Assembly: GCA_002783405.1 (NCBI GenBank)
Contig: PFGG01000041.1
Coordinates: forward strand, 62,001-126,000
DNA: 64,000 nucleotides
Source: a bacterium (Candidatus Blackallbacteria) CG13_big_fil_rev_8_21_14_2_50_49_14
Lineage (GTDB): Bacteria; Cyanobacteriota; Sericytochromatia; UBA7694
Direction of reading: 5' to 3'
Shown here: positions 1 through 8,302 of the stretch, one piece after another
Layout: every line of letters begins with the position of its first letter
Position numbering within the stretch: position 1 is the first letter of the stretch
Program-made: the position numbers and the translations under genes
Notes under the pieces: model-generated
The model's input: only the letters and a program-made list of their open reading frames with translations
Databases searched by the model: none
Told to the model about the DNA's origin: nothing

Positions 1-358
1 TCAGAGGATCTGGTTTCGCTGCTTCTGGTTTGGCTTCAGCTTGCTCTTCATTTGATTCCACTTTGGGAGCGACACCGTCGTTTTCTGCGGCCTCAGCCTG
101 TAAACGGGTGGCACTGACGGCTGGAATTTTGAGTGTTGCGCCGATCAGGGGCACGTTTTCTTTTTGGATACGCAAAAAACTGATATCTGTCAGATCAATC
201 AGAATTTCATCGTAAGTGGTGGAAAGATGAAAGAGCCCCAGACTGTTATCGTGGCGAGAGTCCATGGCGTGTTTCATAAAGCGCAGTGCGGTTTCACGGT
301 CTTCCATGGGGATAATAATCCCTTGACCACTGGCGAATAAAATTTCAAGTTCAATCAT
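1..358 (-). CDS. Hypothetical protein, C-terminus cut by window edge
   Basis: The reading frame opens at an ATG ending at 358 with a good ribosome site (AAAGGAAAC) and stays open through the left edge, so only the first 119 residues are visible. It lies 26 bp downstream of metG on the same strand and is probably co-transcribed with it. The first 90 residues look like a compact alpha/beta domain starting MIELEILFASGQGI. The tail from about residue 90 is rich in Ala, Glu, Lys and Pro and looks like a disordered linker. No signal peptide or membrane segment is present. I do not recognise the family, and its link to methionyl-tRNA synthesis is only positional. Confidence 0.7.
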   Translation of the reverse strand, partial: MIELEILFASGQGIIIPMEDRETALRFMKHAMDSRHDNSLGLFHLSTTYDEILIDLTDISFLRIQKENVPLIGATLKIPAVSATRLQAEAAENDGVAPKVESNEEQAEAKPEAAKPDPL

Positions 359-384
359 TGGTTGTTTCCTTTCCCGACAAAGAA

Positions 385-2343
385 TTAACTGACGCGCGCA
401 CCCGGTGCGACGTCATCTAATACAGTGAGAATACTGAATTGCGTTTCGTTTTTTGCAGCCAGAAGCATGCCGCGCGATTCCAGACCGCGCAGTTTTGCGG
501 GTTTTAAATTGGCGACGACAATTACTTTTTTGCCCAATAACTGCTCTGGGCTGTAGTGGGCTGCAATGCCCGCAACGATCTGGCGTTGTTCAGTGCCCAA
601 ATCTACGATCAGGCGCATCAGTTTGTCTGTTTTGGGAACCCGTTCAGCTTCAGCAATCTGGGCCACACGCAATTCAACCTTGCCAAAATCTTCGATACCA
701 ATCAGATTGGTTCCTATTTGGTCTTCGTTGGCTGGTGCAGGGGCGGCTGGGGCAGATGCTTGCGCTGGAGGGGCTTGGGTGACGGGAGCTTCTGTGACAG
801 TGTTTTCCATTTTCTTTTCCTCTTGAATAAATTCTTGACGGGGGAACAATACGCGCGGTTCATGGGTCTGTGTACCCGCGGGTAAAACACCCCAACTTAG
901 TTTCAGGTCTGTTTCCTGCAGGCCCAATTGCTCGAGTAGGTCGTTGATTTTTCCGGGAATCACAGGGGCCAGCAAGGCGGCTGCGAGACGGAAAATTTCC
1001 AATACATGCCAGAGAATGGTGCCTGTACGGGGCAGGTCTGTTTTTGCGGTTTTCCAGGGAGCCGTCTGCTCCATATATTTATTGGCGCGACGTACCAATT
1101 GCAGGGTTTCTTCAAGCGCCGCGTGCAGTTTATAATCGAGCACCCATTCGCGCACCTGTTTGATGGTTGTGTGTGCCAGGGTTTCAAGCTCAAGCTCCAA
1201 CTCTCCTTTTTCAGCAGGGGCTGGAATCACCCCTTCAAAATTGCGTTTGAGCAGGTTGATGGTGCGGTTGAGTAGATTGCCAAAATCATTGGCGAGATCG
1301 CTGTTGATGCGATCGACCAGGGCTTTTTCACTGAAATTGCTATCAGCTCCCAGGCTCATATCCCGCATCAGAAAATAGCGGAAGGCATCAATCCCGTATT
1401 TATCCATCAACTCCAGGGGTTTCACCACATTGCCTTTGGATTTGCTCATCTTGGCGGCATCGATAAGCCACCAGCCATGGGCCAGAATGGTCTTGGGGGG
1501 TTCATAGCCCGCGGCCTTGAGCATGGTGGGCCAATAGACACAGTGGGTGGTCAGAATATCCTTGCCGATCAAATGTACAGAATGGGGCCACCATTTTTGC
1601 AATTCTTCGGTGCCGCCCCTGGCCAGGGGGACAGAGATATAGTTGATCAAAGCATCAAACCAGACATAGGTCACGTAATCCCGGTCAAAGGGCAGTTCAA
1701 TTCCCCAGCTCAAACGGGATTTGGGACGTGAGATACACAGATCTCCCAGGGGTTGGCGCAAAAATCCCAAAATTTCATTGCGGCGACTTTCTGGCCGGAT
1801 AAAATCTGGATGGCTTTGGATATGTTCAATCAGCCAGTCCTGAAACTGCGACATTTTAAAGAAATAGTTTTTTTCTTTGATAAAAGTAATTTCAGGGCTC
1901 TCAGGGGTATAGCCCTTTTCTTCGATTTCTTTATCTGTCAGGAAGCGCTCTTCAGAAACTTCATACCAGCCCTCATAGGTGGCATCATAGATCAGCCCTT
2001 TGTCCCAGATATTCTGAAGGATTTGGGTCACGATTTGCTGATGCCGGGCTTGGGTTGTGCGTACAAAATCGTCGGGTTGAATGCCCATTTTGGCCCAAAG
2101 CTCCTGAAAACGAGGGGCCATCCGATCGCAATGTTCTTGGGGGCTGATCCCCAATTTTTCTGCGGCCTGTTGCACTTTCTGGCCATGTTCATCCAAACCG
2201 GTCAGAAAGAAGGTTTCCTCGCCCATGATCCGGTGATAGCGCATCAGCACATCGGCCAGGGTGGTGGTATAGGCATGGCCAATATGGGCTTCATCGTTTA
2301 CATAGTAGATCGGAGTGGTGACGTAATAGCGACTTTCGCTCAT
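385..2343 (-). CDS. metG: Methionyl-tRNA synthetase with C-terminal tRNA-binding domain
   Basis: This class I synthetase charges tRNA-Met with methionine in the cytoplasm. The protein is 652 residues from the chosen ATG at 2343, which has AGGAAGG upstream; an ATG 45 bp further out would add 15 non-conserved residues. The catalytic core opens with TTPIYYVND and HIGH at residues 20-23, and KMSKS lies near residue 300. The insert between them lacks the usual zinc-binding cysteine knuckle, so this is the zinc-free type. A Pro/Ala linker near residue 530 leads to a C-terminal EMAP/Trbp111-like OB-fold (KVELRVAQI, GMLLAA) that helps dimerisation and tRNA binding. A perfect TATAAT lies 32 bp upstream. 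The next gene starts 26 bp downstream. Confidence 0.96.
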   Translation of the reverse strand: MSESRYYVTTPIYYVNDEAHIGHAYTTTLADVLMRYHRIMGEETFFLTGLDEHGQKVQQAAEKLGISPQEHCDRMAPRFQELWAKMGIQPDDFVRTTQARHQQIVTQILQNIWDKGLIYDATYEGWYEVSEERFLTDKEIEEKGYTPESPEITFIKEKNYFFKMSQFQDWLIEHIQSHPDFIRPESRRNEILGFLRQPLGDLCISRPKSRLSWGIELPFDRDYVTYVWFDALINYISVPLARGGTEELQKWWPHSVHLIGKDILTTHCVYWPTMLKAAGYEPPKTILAHGWWLIDAAKMSKSKGNVVKPLELMDKYGIDAFRYFLMRDMSLGADSNFSEKALVDRINSDLANDFGNLLNRTINLLKRNFEGVIPAPAEKGELELELETLAHTTIKQVREWVLDYKLHAALEETLQLVRRANKYMEQTAPWKTAKTDLPRTGTILWHVLEIFRLAAALLAPVIPGKINDLLEQLGLQETDLKLSWGVLPAGTQTHEPRVLFPRQEFIQEEKKMENTVTEAPVTQAPPAQASAPAAPAPANEDQIGTNLIGIEDFGKVELRVAQIAEAERVPKTDKLMRLIVDLGTEQRQIVAGIAAHYSPEQLLGKKVIVVANLKPAKLRGLESRGMLLAAKNETQFSILTVLDDVAPGARVS

Positions 2344-2374
2344 GGGGGCATCCTTCCTGAAATATCCTTTTGCC

Positions 2375-2380
2375 ATTATA
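2375..2380 (-). promoter_or_regulatory. Likely -10 box for metG
   Basis: A perfect TATAAT on the minus strand would start a transcript at about 2368, giving metG a leader of about 25 nt. No convincing -35 box is present at 16-18 bp, so this is a partial promoter call. Confidence 0.45.
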
Positions 2381-2497
2381 CCGGCCATCGCAGAGAGACG
2401 GGGAGGGAATTACCCGCTTGTGTTCTGCGTGGGCTTCAGTTTCAAACCTGTGAACTTGCCAAAACAGGGGGGTTCAGAGAAATTGATACGAAACAAA

Positions 2498-2527
2498 AAA
2501 CTCCTGACTTTGCTAAGTCAGGAGTTT
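2498..2527 (-). terminator. Rho-independent terminator after the padR operon
   Basis: A perfect 13-bp stem (AAACTCCTGACTT paired with AAGTCAGGAGTTT) closes a four-base loop. It sits 12 bp beyond the stop of the HAAS-type membrane gene and upstream of metG. The A/T ends of the stem supply the U-rich tail on the minus strand. Confidence 0.8.
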
Positions 2528-2539
2528 AAAAGCTTAAGT

Positions 2540-3640
2540 TCATTCAGTTTGAGATTCAGGTTTAGGGCCTAACCAAATTCCAGTCAGAACCAACAACGCC
2601 ACTCCTGCCAATACCAGATCGGGCAAGAAAGACATCCAGACGATGTTGTGGGCATTCAGCCAATAATCACTTGCGCTTAAGGCATAAAGCTGATACCAAA
2701 ATAAGATCGTGAGCATTCCTCCCAGAACCACAAGGGTATAAAGCGGCTGAAAAAGACCTGAAGCCATCAATACACCAATCATGCCCCCCAGGAGTGCACT
2801 GCTCAGATTGGATAAAGGCAAAGAAAACTTCGTATAAAAATCGTATTGTTCACGAATCTGTTTTTTTACCCCTTCAGGTTGGGTTTTCAGATAGTGATAA
2901 GCTTCTACACTGCCCATCTGACGAATATCCTTCTGTTCACTAAAGAACAGGGGGGCTTTTTGTTCTTGTTGGGCCCGGGTTTGCATCATGTCTTTTAATA
3001 TGCGAACCGTTTGTTGGTTGGCAAAAGGAACGATTTGGTCTTGAAGAATAAAAATAAATCCACTGCAACCGAGACCAATTCCCAAAATGACTCCCCACAG
3101 TTTAAATGAGCGAACCAATTTATTCCATTCCGATCTCAATCCCAAACTGCGATAGACATAGAGCGCTACGCCAAATAAGACGGCGATGGGAGATACCACG
3201 ACCAGTATTGCGGGTAGATTCCAAAACAACATCCAGAAGGTGGTTTCCCAGCCAATTTTTCCTTGAGAGATCAATTCTGCAAAGATAAAAGCTGTATTGG
3301 AAAGCATGAGGCCTGTAAAAAGCAGAGTGACTCCTAGCATGGGAAGCATGGCCTGTTTCATAAAGAGTGCGAATTGAGTCGGCATTGCACCATGTTCTAT
3401 CACATCCTGCAGATGCTCACCGACGAGACTGCGGGCATAGCTCTTGGGAGCCCCTAACCGATTTAAGACAGCTTGGACTCGCTCATCATCTGCAAAATCT
3501 TCAGGCTGAAGTTGTTCAAAAATATGGCTGCGAATTTCCTTGAGGGTATCCTCACGTTCTTCAGGGGGCAAGATCTTCAGTTCTTTTTCTAACTGTGAGA
3601 GGTAGCGGGTGATCTGGGGATGGTGTGTGACCGATTTCAT
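2540..3640 (-). CDS. HAAS-domain multi-pass membrane protein, PadR partner
   Basis: The protein is 366 residues from the ATG at 3640; an upstream in-frame ATG at 3724 would add 28 residues. The N-terminal 70 residues (RYLSQLEKELKILPPEERED, then RSHIFEQ) match the HAAS/DUF1700-type helical domain, which is typically encoded beside PadR regulators and carried on membrane proteins. About six hydrophobic segments follow, between roughly residues 95 and 360, with a long soluble loop around 200-260. The start lies inside the 3' end of padR (80 bp overlap), so the pair is probably translationally coupled. Its likely role is an envelope sensor or effector controlled by PadR. The substrate is unknown. 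A strong terminator follows. Confidence 0.75.
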   Translation of the reverse strand: MKSVTHHPQITRYLSQLEKELKILPPEEREDTLKEIRSHIFEQLQPEDFADDERVQAVLNRLGAPKSYARSLVGEHLQDVIEHGAMPTQFALFMKQAMLPMLGVTLLFTGLMLSNTAFIFAELISQGKIGWETTFWMLFWNLPAILVVVSPIAVLFGVALYVYRSLGLRSEWNKLVRSFKLWGVILGIGLGCSGFIFILQDQIVPFANQQTVRILKDMMQTRAQQEQKAPLFFSEQKDIRQMGSVEAYHYLKTQPEGVKKQIREQYDFYTKFSLPLSNLSSALLGGMIGVLMASGLFQPLYTLVVLGGMLTILFWYQLYALSASDYWLNAHNIVWMSFLPDLVLAGVALLVLTGIWLGPKPESQTE

Positions 3641-3989
3641 GGGAAGTTTCTGTCCTTTGCATAAGATGATTGAGGAAGTCTGAAAATTTGAGCCACTCCA
3701 GTCGCATTCGCGTGAGTATTTCATGGCCCTTTTCTGTCAAGCGATAGTACTTTCGAGGAGGGCCTGTACTGGATTCACTCCAGAAAGTATCAATCAGACC
3801 CTCTTTTTGTAAGCGTTTCAGCAATGGATAAATAGAGCCTTCGCTGATACTCAGTCCTTCAAAATCGTTTAACTCTTGAATCATTTCAAAAGCGTAACGG
3901 GTTCTTTCGCCGATCAAGCTTAAAATACAAAGCTCCAATGAGCCTTTAAGCAACTGAGACTGCCAGTTTTTGATAAACTCTTGATGCAT
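3561..3989 (-). CDS. PadR family transcriptional regulator
   Basis: This 142-residue winged-helix repressor has the family hallmarks: LLKGSLELCILSLI at residues 14-27, SEGSIYPLLKRLQKEGLI in the recognition-helix region, and PRKYYRLTEKG in the wing. PadR proteins bind palindromic operators as dimers and often respond to small molecules or envelope stress. The gene heads a two-gene operon with the HAAS membrane protein it overlaps. A consensus-like promoter upstream is overlapped by a perfect inverted repeat (4035-4053), which suggests autorepression. The C-terminal 40 residues extend past the core fold and coincide with the start of the next gene. Confidence 0.92.
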   Translation of the reverse strand: MHQEFIKNWQSQLLKGSLELCILSLIGERTRYAFEMIQELNDFEGLSISEGSIYPLLKRLQKEGLIDTFWSESSTGPPRKYYRLTEKGHEILTRMRLEWLKFSDFLNHLMQRTETSHEIGHTPSPDHPLPLTVRKRTEDLAP

Positions 3990-4020
3990 ATATGATTTAG
4001 AACCTTACTTTAATAGGATA

Positions 4021-4053
4021 ATTGTAATAGATATTACCTTGTATTGCAAGGTA
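4021..4053 (-). promoter_or_regulatory. padR promoter with overlapping palindromic operator
   Basis: On the minus strand a TTGCAA -35 (4044-4049) and a TACAAT -10 (4021-4026) are separated by exactly 17 bp. A perfect inverted repeat, TACCTTG-N5-CAAGGTA (4035-4053), covers the -35 and part of the spacer, which is the expected position for an autorepressing PadR operator. The binding assignment is inference. Confidence 0.7.
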
Positions 4054-4129
4054 GTAAATAATAGATTTATTTAATCTTAAGTTTCCTTTGGATCAACAGG
4101 TTTCTCGCTGGGGAATCCTGAGCTATCCC

Positions 4130-4138
4130 TGATATAAT
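4130..4138 (+). promoter_or_regulatory. Extended -10 promoter of the LprI-like gene
   Basis: TGATATAAT matches the extended -10 consensus TGnTATAAT and lies 42 bp before the ATG. No -35 is evident, as is usual for extended -10 promoters. Confidence 0.6.
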
Positions 4139-4180
4139 GTCTGCCAAATGTTTGAAAGTTTAAATCTGAAAGGTTGTGTG

Positions 4181-4564
4181 ATGCGCTCAAAAAAATTCGC
4201 ATTGATCTTTTGTTCGTTTTTTGTGTTGAGCTTGCCCGCGGCGCAAGCAGAGCAAACGCTTGATACCTGTCTGGAGCAGGCTGCCAATACCACAGGCATG
4301 GCCAAATGCACGGTTTCAGCCTATCAAGTAACAGACAAACGCCTCAATTCTCTGTACCAGGCAGTTTTGCAAAACCAAGATGCCAAGGGAAAAAAATCTC
4401 TGCTGAATGCGCAATTGGCCTGGCTTAAATTTCGGGATGCGCATTGTGGTTTTTTGACGGAGCGTTTGACAGGAGATGATAAAAAATACCTGCTAAACCG
4501 CTGTCTGAACCAACTCACTGAGGAACGAAACGGGCATTTAAACGAAATGCTGATTTCTCCCTAA
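4181..4564 (+). CDS. Secreted LprI-like (DUF1311) protein
   Basis: The ATG at 4181 (AAGG upstream) begins a clean Sec signal peptide ending AAQA, with cleavage near residue 23; an in-frame ATG at 4148 lies too close to the promoter and would spoil the signal. The mature part of about 105 residues has the lysozyme-inhibitor-LprI pattern: a TLDTC start, paired cysteines, an AWLKFRDAHC core, and a final C followed by LTEERN. Members of this family are periplasmic or surface helical proteins, and some inhibit lysozyme. Whether this one does is unknown. It is monocistronic, with a stem-loop just after the stop. Confidence 0.8.
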   Translation: MRSKKFALIFCSFFVLSLPAAQAEQTLDTCLEQAANTTGMAKCTVSAYQVTDKRLNSLYQAVLQNQDAKGKKSLLNAQLAWLKFRDAHCGFLTERLTGDDKKYLLNRCLNQLTEERNGHLNEMLISP

Positions 4565-4576
4565 ATCCAACAAAAA

Positions 4577-4604
4577 GGGGTTCAGCGCTGAAAAGCTGAA
4601 CCCC
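4577..4604 (-). terminator. Stem-loop terminator between convergent genes
   Basis: GGGGTTCAGC and GCTGAACCCC form a perfect 10-bp stem around an 8-base loop. The T-run (TTTTTG) lies on the minus-strand exit side, so it best serves the minus-strand membrane gene at 4668-5027. It may also act on the plus-strand gene ending at 4564. Confidence 0.7.
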
Positions 4605-4667
4605 GTCTCAAATCAACTGTTTTAAAAGAACACAAATGATACAGCGTCTTTCTTTCAAGAACTTGAT

Positions 4668-5027
4668 CTAGGCACTGCCTAGAGCTTGGGCCCAAAAGCT
4701 AAATCCAAACGAAAGTAAACTTAAAATCACCACCAGGCCTAAAACCAGGGGGCGTTGTGCCCAGAGGCCCAATTTTCCGGACCAGGCGGCCCAAAACAAA
4801 CCGTAAAAAAGCCAGCCAGGGGCATTGAGCCACAAAGCCTCAAATCCCCCGCGATAATCGGCAAGCAAGTTCGCGCTGTTCAAGGCCAAATAGCTTGCCA
4901 GCAGCAGTTCCACCAGGCAAAGGCCCAGCAGATACCAGCCTTTATGGGCCCAGTAGGCCACAAAAAACAAGCCGATCTGTAGGACTGCAGCCAGTTGGAA
5001 AATGGTAATGCATAAGGTTTTCAGCAT
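4668..5027 (-). CDS. Small four-helix membrane protein, unknown
   Basis: This 119-residue protein is almost entirely hydrophobic, with four predicted membrane spans at about 5-25, 31-51, 68-84 and 91-112, rich in Leu, Ala and Trp. There are no charged motifs suggesting transport or catalysis. It is a single gene between a terminator and the promoter region of the next gene. I do not recognise the family. Coding is supported by length, a sensible ATG and a dedicated terminator, rather than by homology. Confidence 0.6.
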   Translation of the reverse strand: MLKTLCITIFQLAAVLQIGLFFVAYWAHKGWYLLGLCLVELLLASYLALNSANLLADYRGGFEALWLNAPGWLFYGLFWAAWSGKLGLWAQRPLVLGLVVILSLLSFGFSFWAQALGSA

Positions 5028-5094
5028 TTTGTATTACGTCAGACCTAGAATAGGGATTCATTTATGATGGCTGATCTGCTGGGCTTTTCTGAAC

Positions 5095-6387
5095 TTATTT
5101 TATATTTTTCAGAAGATAGATTTGTGTTGGGGAGAGATGGGTATTGCGATCCCAGGCCAAATCCAGCTGATTGTTTTGCGTGTGGCGTTTGATAATTCGA
5201 ACATAATAGGAGACTGCCTGGTCTTTTTCATGCTTGACCAAGACATGGCCATGCATGACCGAATAATCTTTCCAATCCCAGCTTCGCGCACTCTCATTCC
5301 ATTGCCAACGGGTGGTACGTTGCCAATCACTGGAAAGACGCACTTTGAGAAGGCTGTCTTGTTTGAATTGTGATTTCCATTGAGATTGGACAAAGTTTTT
5401 TAAACTGCCCGCATCTTGGCCAGAATAACTATCCGCGGCAAAACGATTGGCAGCAATGATCTCGGAAGCCATGCCTGCAATCAGATCACTCTGTTTCTTT
5501 TTCAAAGCCTGGATCAGGTTTTTGACTTCTGCGCTGGCTTCGGGTTTGATGGCCATGATAATTTCACCACTGACCTGAACGCGGCGAATCATGCGTGAGG
5601 ATTCACTCGAAAAATCGCTCAGGCTTTGATAGTTCTTGGTGCTAGCCGCTTTCATCAAGGCAGTTTCAGCCGCAGATTGAAGGGGTTTCAAGAGTTCTGC
5701 GCCCTTGCTACGGATCTCTTTGAGCCATTTTTGACCTTCCTGAAGATCTTGGGCAAATTCTTCAACTGTTCTGTGTTTGATGCCCAAACCATCCCGTTTT
5801 TTGATCATGGCATCCAGATCTTGTTCGGCTTTAAGGTATTCCTGGGTTAGCTCGCGTGCCTCTTCGATGGCATGATCGGTATAGTGATAGAGATGCTTTT
5901 CGGTTGAAATTTCAAATTCAGAGGCATAGTCCAGGCTTTTTTCAATTCGGTCCAGAATTTTTTTGTCTTTTTCAGCTTCTTCAGACTGGAAATAGGCATT
6001 GGTGGCTTCTACCTGGGCCTCTTTCTGGGCCTGTTTTCCCTCTACAATTTTACGCAGGTCTTCTGCCAGATTTTTCAACTTTTCTGCTTCTTGAATCAGG
6101 GCCTGTACCTGGCTGTCATCAGCAGGCAAGCTCGCCAGTTTTTCATCCAATTCTTTGATTTTACGCTGCATGCCCTTGTAAAGAATCATATAGTTGTTTT
6201 GGCTGTTGATATTGGTTCTCAGTTGTTCAGGCGTATATTTTGCCAAATCCTTGGCCAGTTGCTGCTCAATTTTTTCGGCTCGGCTCAAGGCTTTTTTTTG
6301 GTTTTTGTCCATTGCAAGCACCAGATCGGGACTGCTGAGTTGGGCCAGGATGGCCAGGCTGAAAATGAAGGCGCCCCAGTTTTTCAT
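5095..6387 (-). CDS. Secreted coiled-coil protein, unknown
   Basis: This 430-residue protein has a signal peptide (LAILAQLSSPDLVLA, cleavage near residue 25) and AGGGGTG upstream of the ATG. Residues 27-250 are strongly charged heptad-like helices rich in Glu, Lys, Leu and Gln, indicating long coiled coils. From about residue 330 the composition changes to a Trp- and Tyr-rich globular domain (RWQWNESARSWDW) that ends the protein. No catalytic motif was found. It is probably a periplasmic structural or scaffold protein. It is flanked by promoter-sized gaps and seems to be its own unit. Confidence 0.7.
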   Translation of the reverse strand: MKNWGAFIFSLAILAQLSSPDLVLAMDKNQKKALSRAEKIEQQLAKDLAKYTPEQLRTNINSQNNYMILYKGMQRKIKELDEKLASLPADDSQVQALIQEAEKLKNLAEDLRKIVEGKQAQKEAQVEATNAYFQSEEAEKDKKILDRIEKSLDYASEFEISTEKHLYHYTDHAIEEARELTQEYLKAEQDLDAMIKKRDGLGIKHRTVEEFAQDLQEGQKWLKEIRSKGAELLKPLQSAAETALMKAASTKNYQSLSDFSSESSRMIRRVQVSGEIIMAIKPEASAEVKNLIQALKKKQSDLIAGMASEIIAANRFAADSYSGQDAGSLKNFVQSQWKSQFKQDSLLKVRLSSDWQRTTRWQWNESARSWDWKDYSVMHGHVLVKHEKDQAVSYYVRIIKRHTQNNQLDLAWDRNTHLSPTQIYLLKNIK

Positions 6388-6514
6388 ATGCTTAACACCC
6401 CTTTTTTGCTCTCGTTATAGTGAATGAGCAGCAGTATAGCCCAGAATTTTTGAGGGTAAGAATGGCGTGTGTCACGCTCAGAACGTGATCTAGAGCATAG
6501 TCGGCTCTAAGCAA

Positions 6515-8284
6515 CTATTCAAAAAAAGCGTCTAAACTTTTAATTTTCCAACGCCCCTGATCCTGAACCAATTGAACCTCTGGATTTGGACTCTTTGAAG
6601 GTTTTGCGGGGGCTTGACTGTCGAGCTTTTGCAGTCCCTCCTGAAGATTCGCCTCAGCTTTGGGTGAGGCTGCTGTCGGCGCTTTTTTTTGATGCCATAT
6701 CCATTTCAGTGTGAGGGGGTGCCCTTCTGCCAAAAGTGTTCTCAGCTGCTGATCTGAAAAGCTGTCTGCCTGGAGTGCTTTCCGCAAACGTATCAGTGCT
6801 TCCTGGCGGGCTTGCGTGCTGAGCAGATGCCAGATTCTTTTTGCATCTTCTGCTTGCAAAGCTTCTTGAAATGCCTGAAGGGTTTGCGCTTGGCTCAAAA
6901 TTGGGTTGGGGTTTTCTTTTGCCAAAAGTGAAATCTCTTGCATGGGAGTCTTGAAAATGCCAAAGCCATTTTCAAAAACCACGATTTCAAACGCGAGTGG
7001 AATGGCCGCGTCTCCCCAAAAACCGTTTTCGAGCCCCAGTTCACTGATCGGCACGTTAAAATCAAAATCTTTAGGGTGAGACCGTGAATTTTGAAAGGCG
7101 GGTGAGGAGCTATTCGCTAATTCTATGGATTTGAGTCTCTGCGAAGGTTCTGTTTTTTCAGCAGAATATATATTCAGAATCAGACGTGTATTTCTGGATA
7201 ACGCAACAGGCTGGCTCAGCGCCATTTTAAAATTCAGGCTTTTTCCAGGTGTATAGACGATCGGTTTCAATTCCAAAGCGGAGGGTGGAGACTGTAAGTT
7301 TGGTTCAGAAAGGGCATCCACTTCCAATTCCTCTTCCTGAACGGGCAACTCTCGGTTACGATGTTCAGTTCCCAAACGATCCATGGGCTGGGTGGCTGCC
7401 ACAGGACTGGGGGCTGGGGGGGAGCCATTCAAGGCGTCTTTGGCCACAAATCCTTCGCGTACCACACGGGGAAACCAGGCATAGTCTATCCAACCAAAGC
7501 CATGGTCGGCCCAATCTTTTCCCCAGGAATTGATCAGTTTAAAGGCCTGTTTGCTTTCGTCATAACCCACCAATACAAAAGCATGGCCCCCCAGGGCTTT
7601 GCCTTTGGCGTTTTTCCAGATATATCCTTTGCGGGCCTTGAAAAAGCCTTCATCGATCAGGGCGCCGACCATAACAGGATAGCCTGCATTCAGATGGGCC
7701 TTGATCTCTTTGTGATCCAAAACATTGATCTGCCGCCAAAAATCAATTCGCCAGGGACGGGCTTTTATTCGCTGAGCATGTGAGGGTTTGCGCCGATAAT
7801 CATCGCTTAAATAGGGCATTTCAGCCCAAGGAACCACCCCCTGGCCTGAAAGCAGGTTGAGTGCGTCGATATAGGTAATGCCCCCATCGCGCCCGTTGTT
7901 GAGTTGATTATAGACATATGCAGGGCTGAAGACCTTGTTCCAATTGGGGGAACCGTCGGGCTGGGCCAAGGGGTGATTGAATTCAATTTGTTCTTGATAC
8001 GATTTAAGCACATAGGCCGTGGCCCAACCTACACAGGAGTTTTGACGGCCTTGATCGCCAGGCGGGGGCATATGCGCTGAAAGATCCACCTGCTCAGGCA
8101 ATTCTACCCCTGAGTAGGGCATTGAGGCCAAGGGAACCGCCCGCAATTGTTCTGGGCTTGCCCATTCTAAGCCGGTAGCCGGATATTCTGCGGCCCTGGC
8201 ATAAGCGCTGAGAAAGCTCCAACTCAGGAGCACCAGAAGCCAATTTTTAGATAAGTGTGTGTGCTTGCTCAATGCCTTAGCCAC
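6515..8284 (-). CDS. Secreted papain-like (C1A) cysteine protease with C-terminal extension
   Basis: A signal peptide ending AYARA is followed directly by a papain-fold domain with no long propeptide. Oxyanion Q78 and nucleophile C84 sit in DQGRQNSCVGWA, H234 in GGHAFVLVGYD, and N252 in LINSWGKDW, so the full catalytic set is present and the enzyme should be active. After about residue 300 come a Pro/Glu linker, a beta-rich domain (about 340-450), a helical segment (about 465-515) and a last piece ending VQDQGRWKIKSLDAFF. The total is 589 residues, about twice a simple papain. The start is GTG, 18 bp after nadD, so it is likely co-transcribed with nadD. The target is unknown. Confidence 0.85.
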   Translation of the reverse strand: MAKALSKHTHLSKNWLLVLLSWSFLSAYARAAEYPATGLEWASPEQLRAVPLASMPYSGVELPEQVDLSAHMPPPGDQGRQNSCVGWATAYVLKSYQEQIEFNHPLAQPDGSPNWNKVFSPAYVYNQLNNGRDGGITYIDALNLLSGQGVVPWAEMPYLSDDYRRKPSHAQRIKARPWRIDFWRQINVLDHKEIKAHLNAGYPVMVGALIDEGFFKARKGYIWKNAKGKALGGHAFVLVGYDESKQAFKLINSWGKDWADHGFGWIDYAWFPRVVREGFVAKDALNGSPPAPSPVAATQPMDRLGTEHRNRELPVQEEELEVDALSEPNLQSPPSALELKPIVYTPGKSLNFKMALSQPVALSRNTRLILNIYSAEKTEPSQRLKSIELANSSSPAFQNSRSHPKDFDFNVPISELGLENGFWGDAAIPLAFEIVVFENGFGIFKTPMQEISLLAKENPNPILSQAQTLQAFQEALQAEDAKRIWHLLSTQARQEALIRLRKALQADSFSDQQLRTLLAEGHPLTLKWIWHQKKAPTAASPKAEANLQEGLQKLDSQAPAKPSKSPNPEVQLVQDQGRWKIKSLDAFFE

Positions 8285-8302
8285 CTTGTCAGGAAGGTCA
8301 AT

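Noticed and set aside
1753-2529. Long plus-strand open frame of about 258 codons antisense to metG
   Set aside because: It lies opposite a clearly conserved synthetase and has no SD or recognisable domain; a shadow of metG codon usage.
6491-6509. TAGAGC/GCTCTA hairpin as terminator of the papain-like gene
   Set aside because: It is positioned correctly but is only a 6-bp stem without a T-run on the minus strand.
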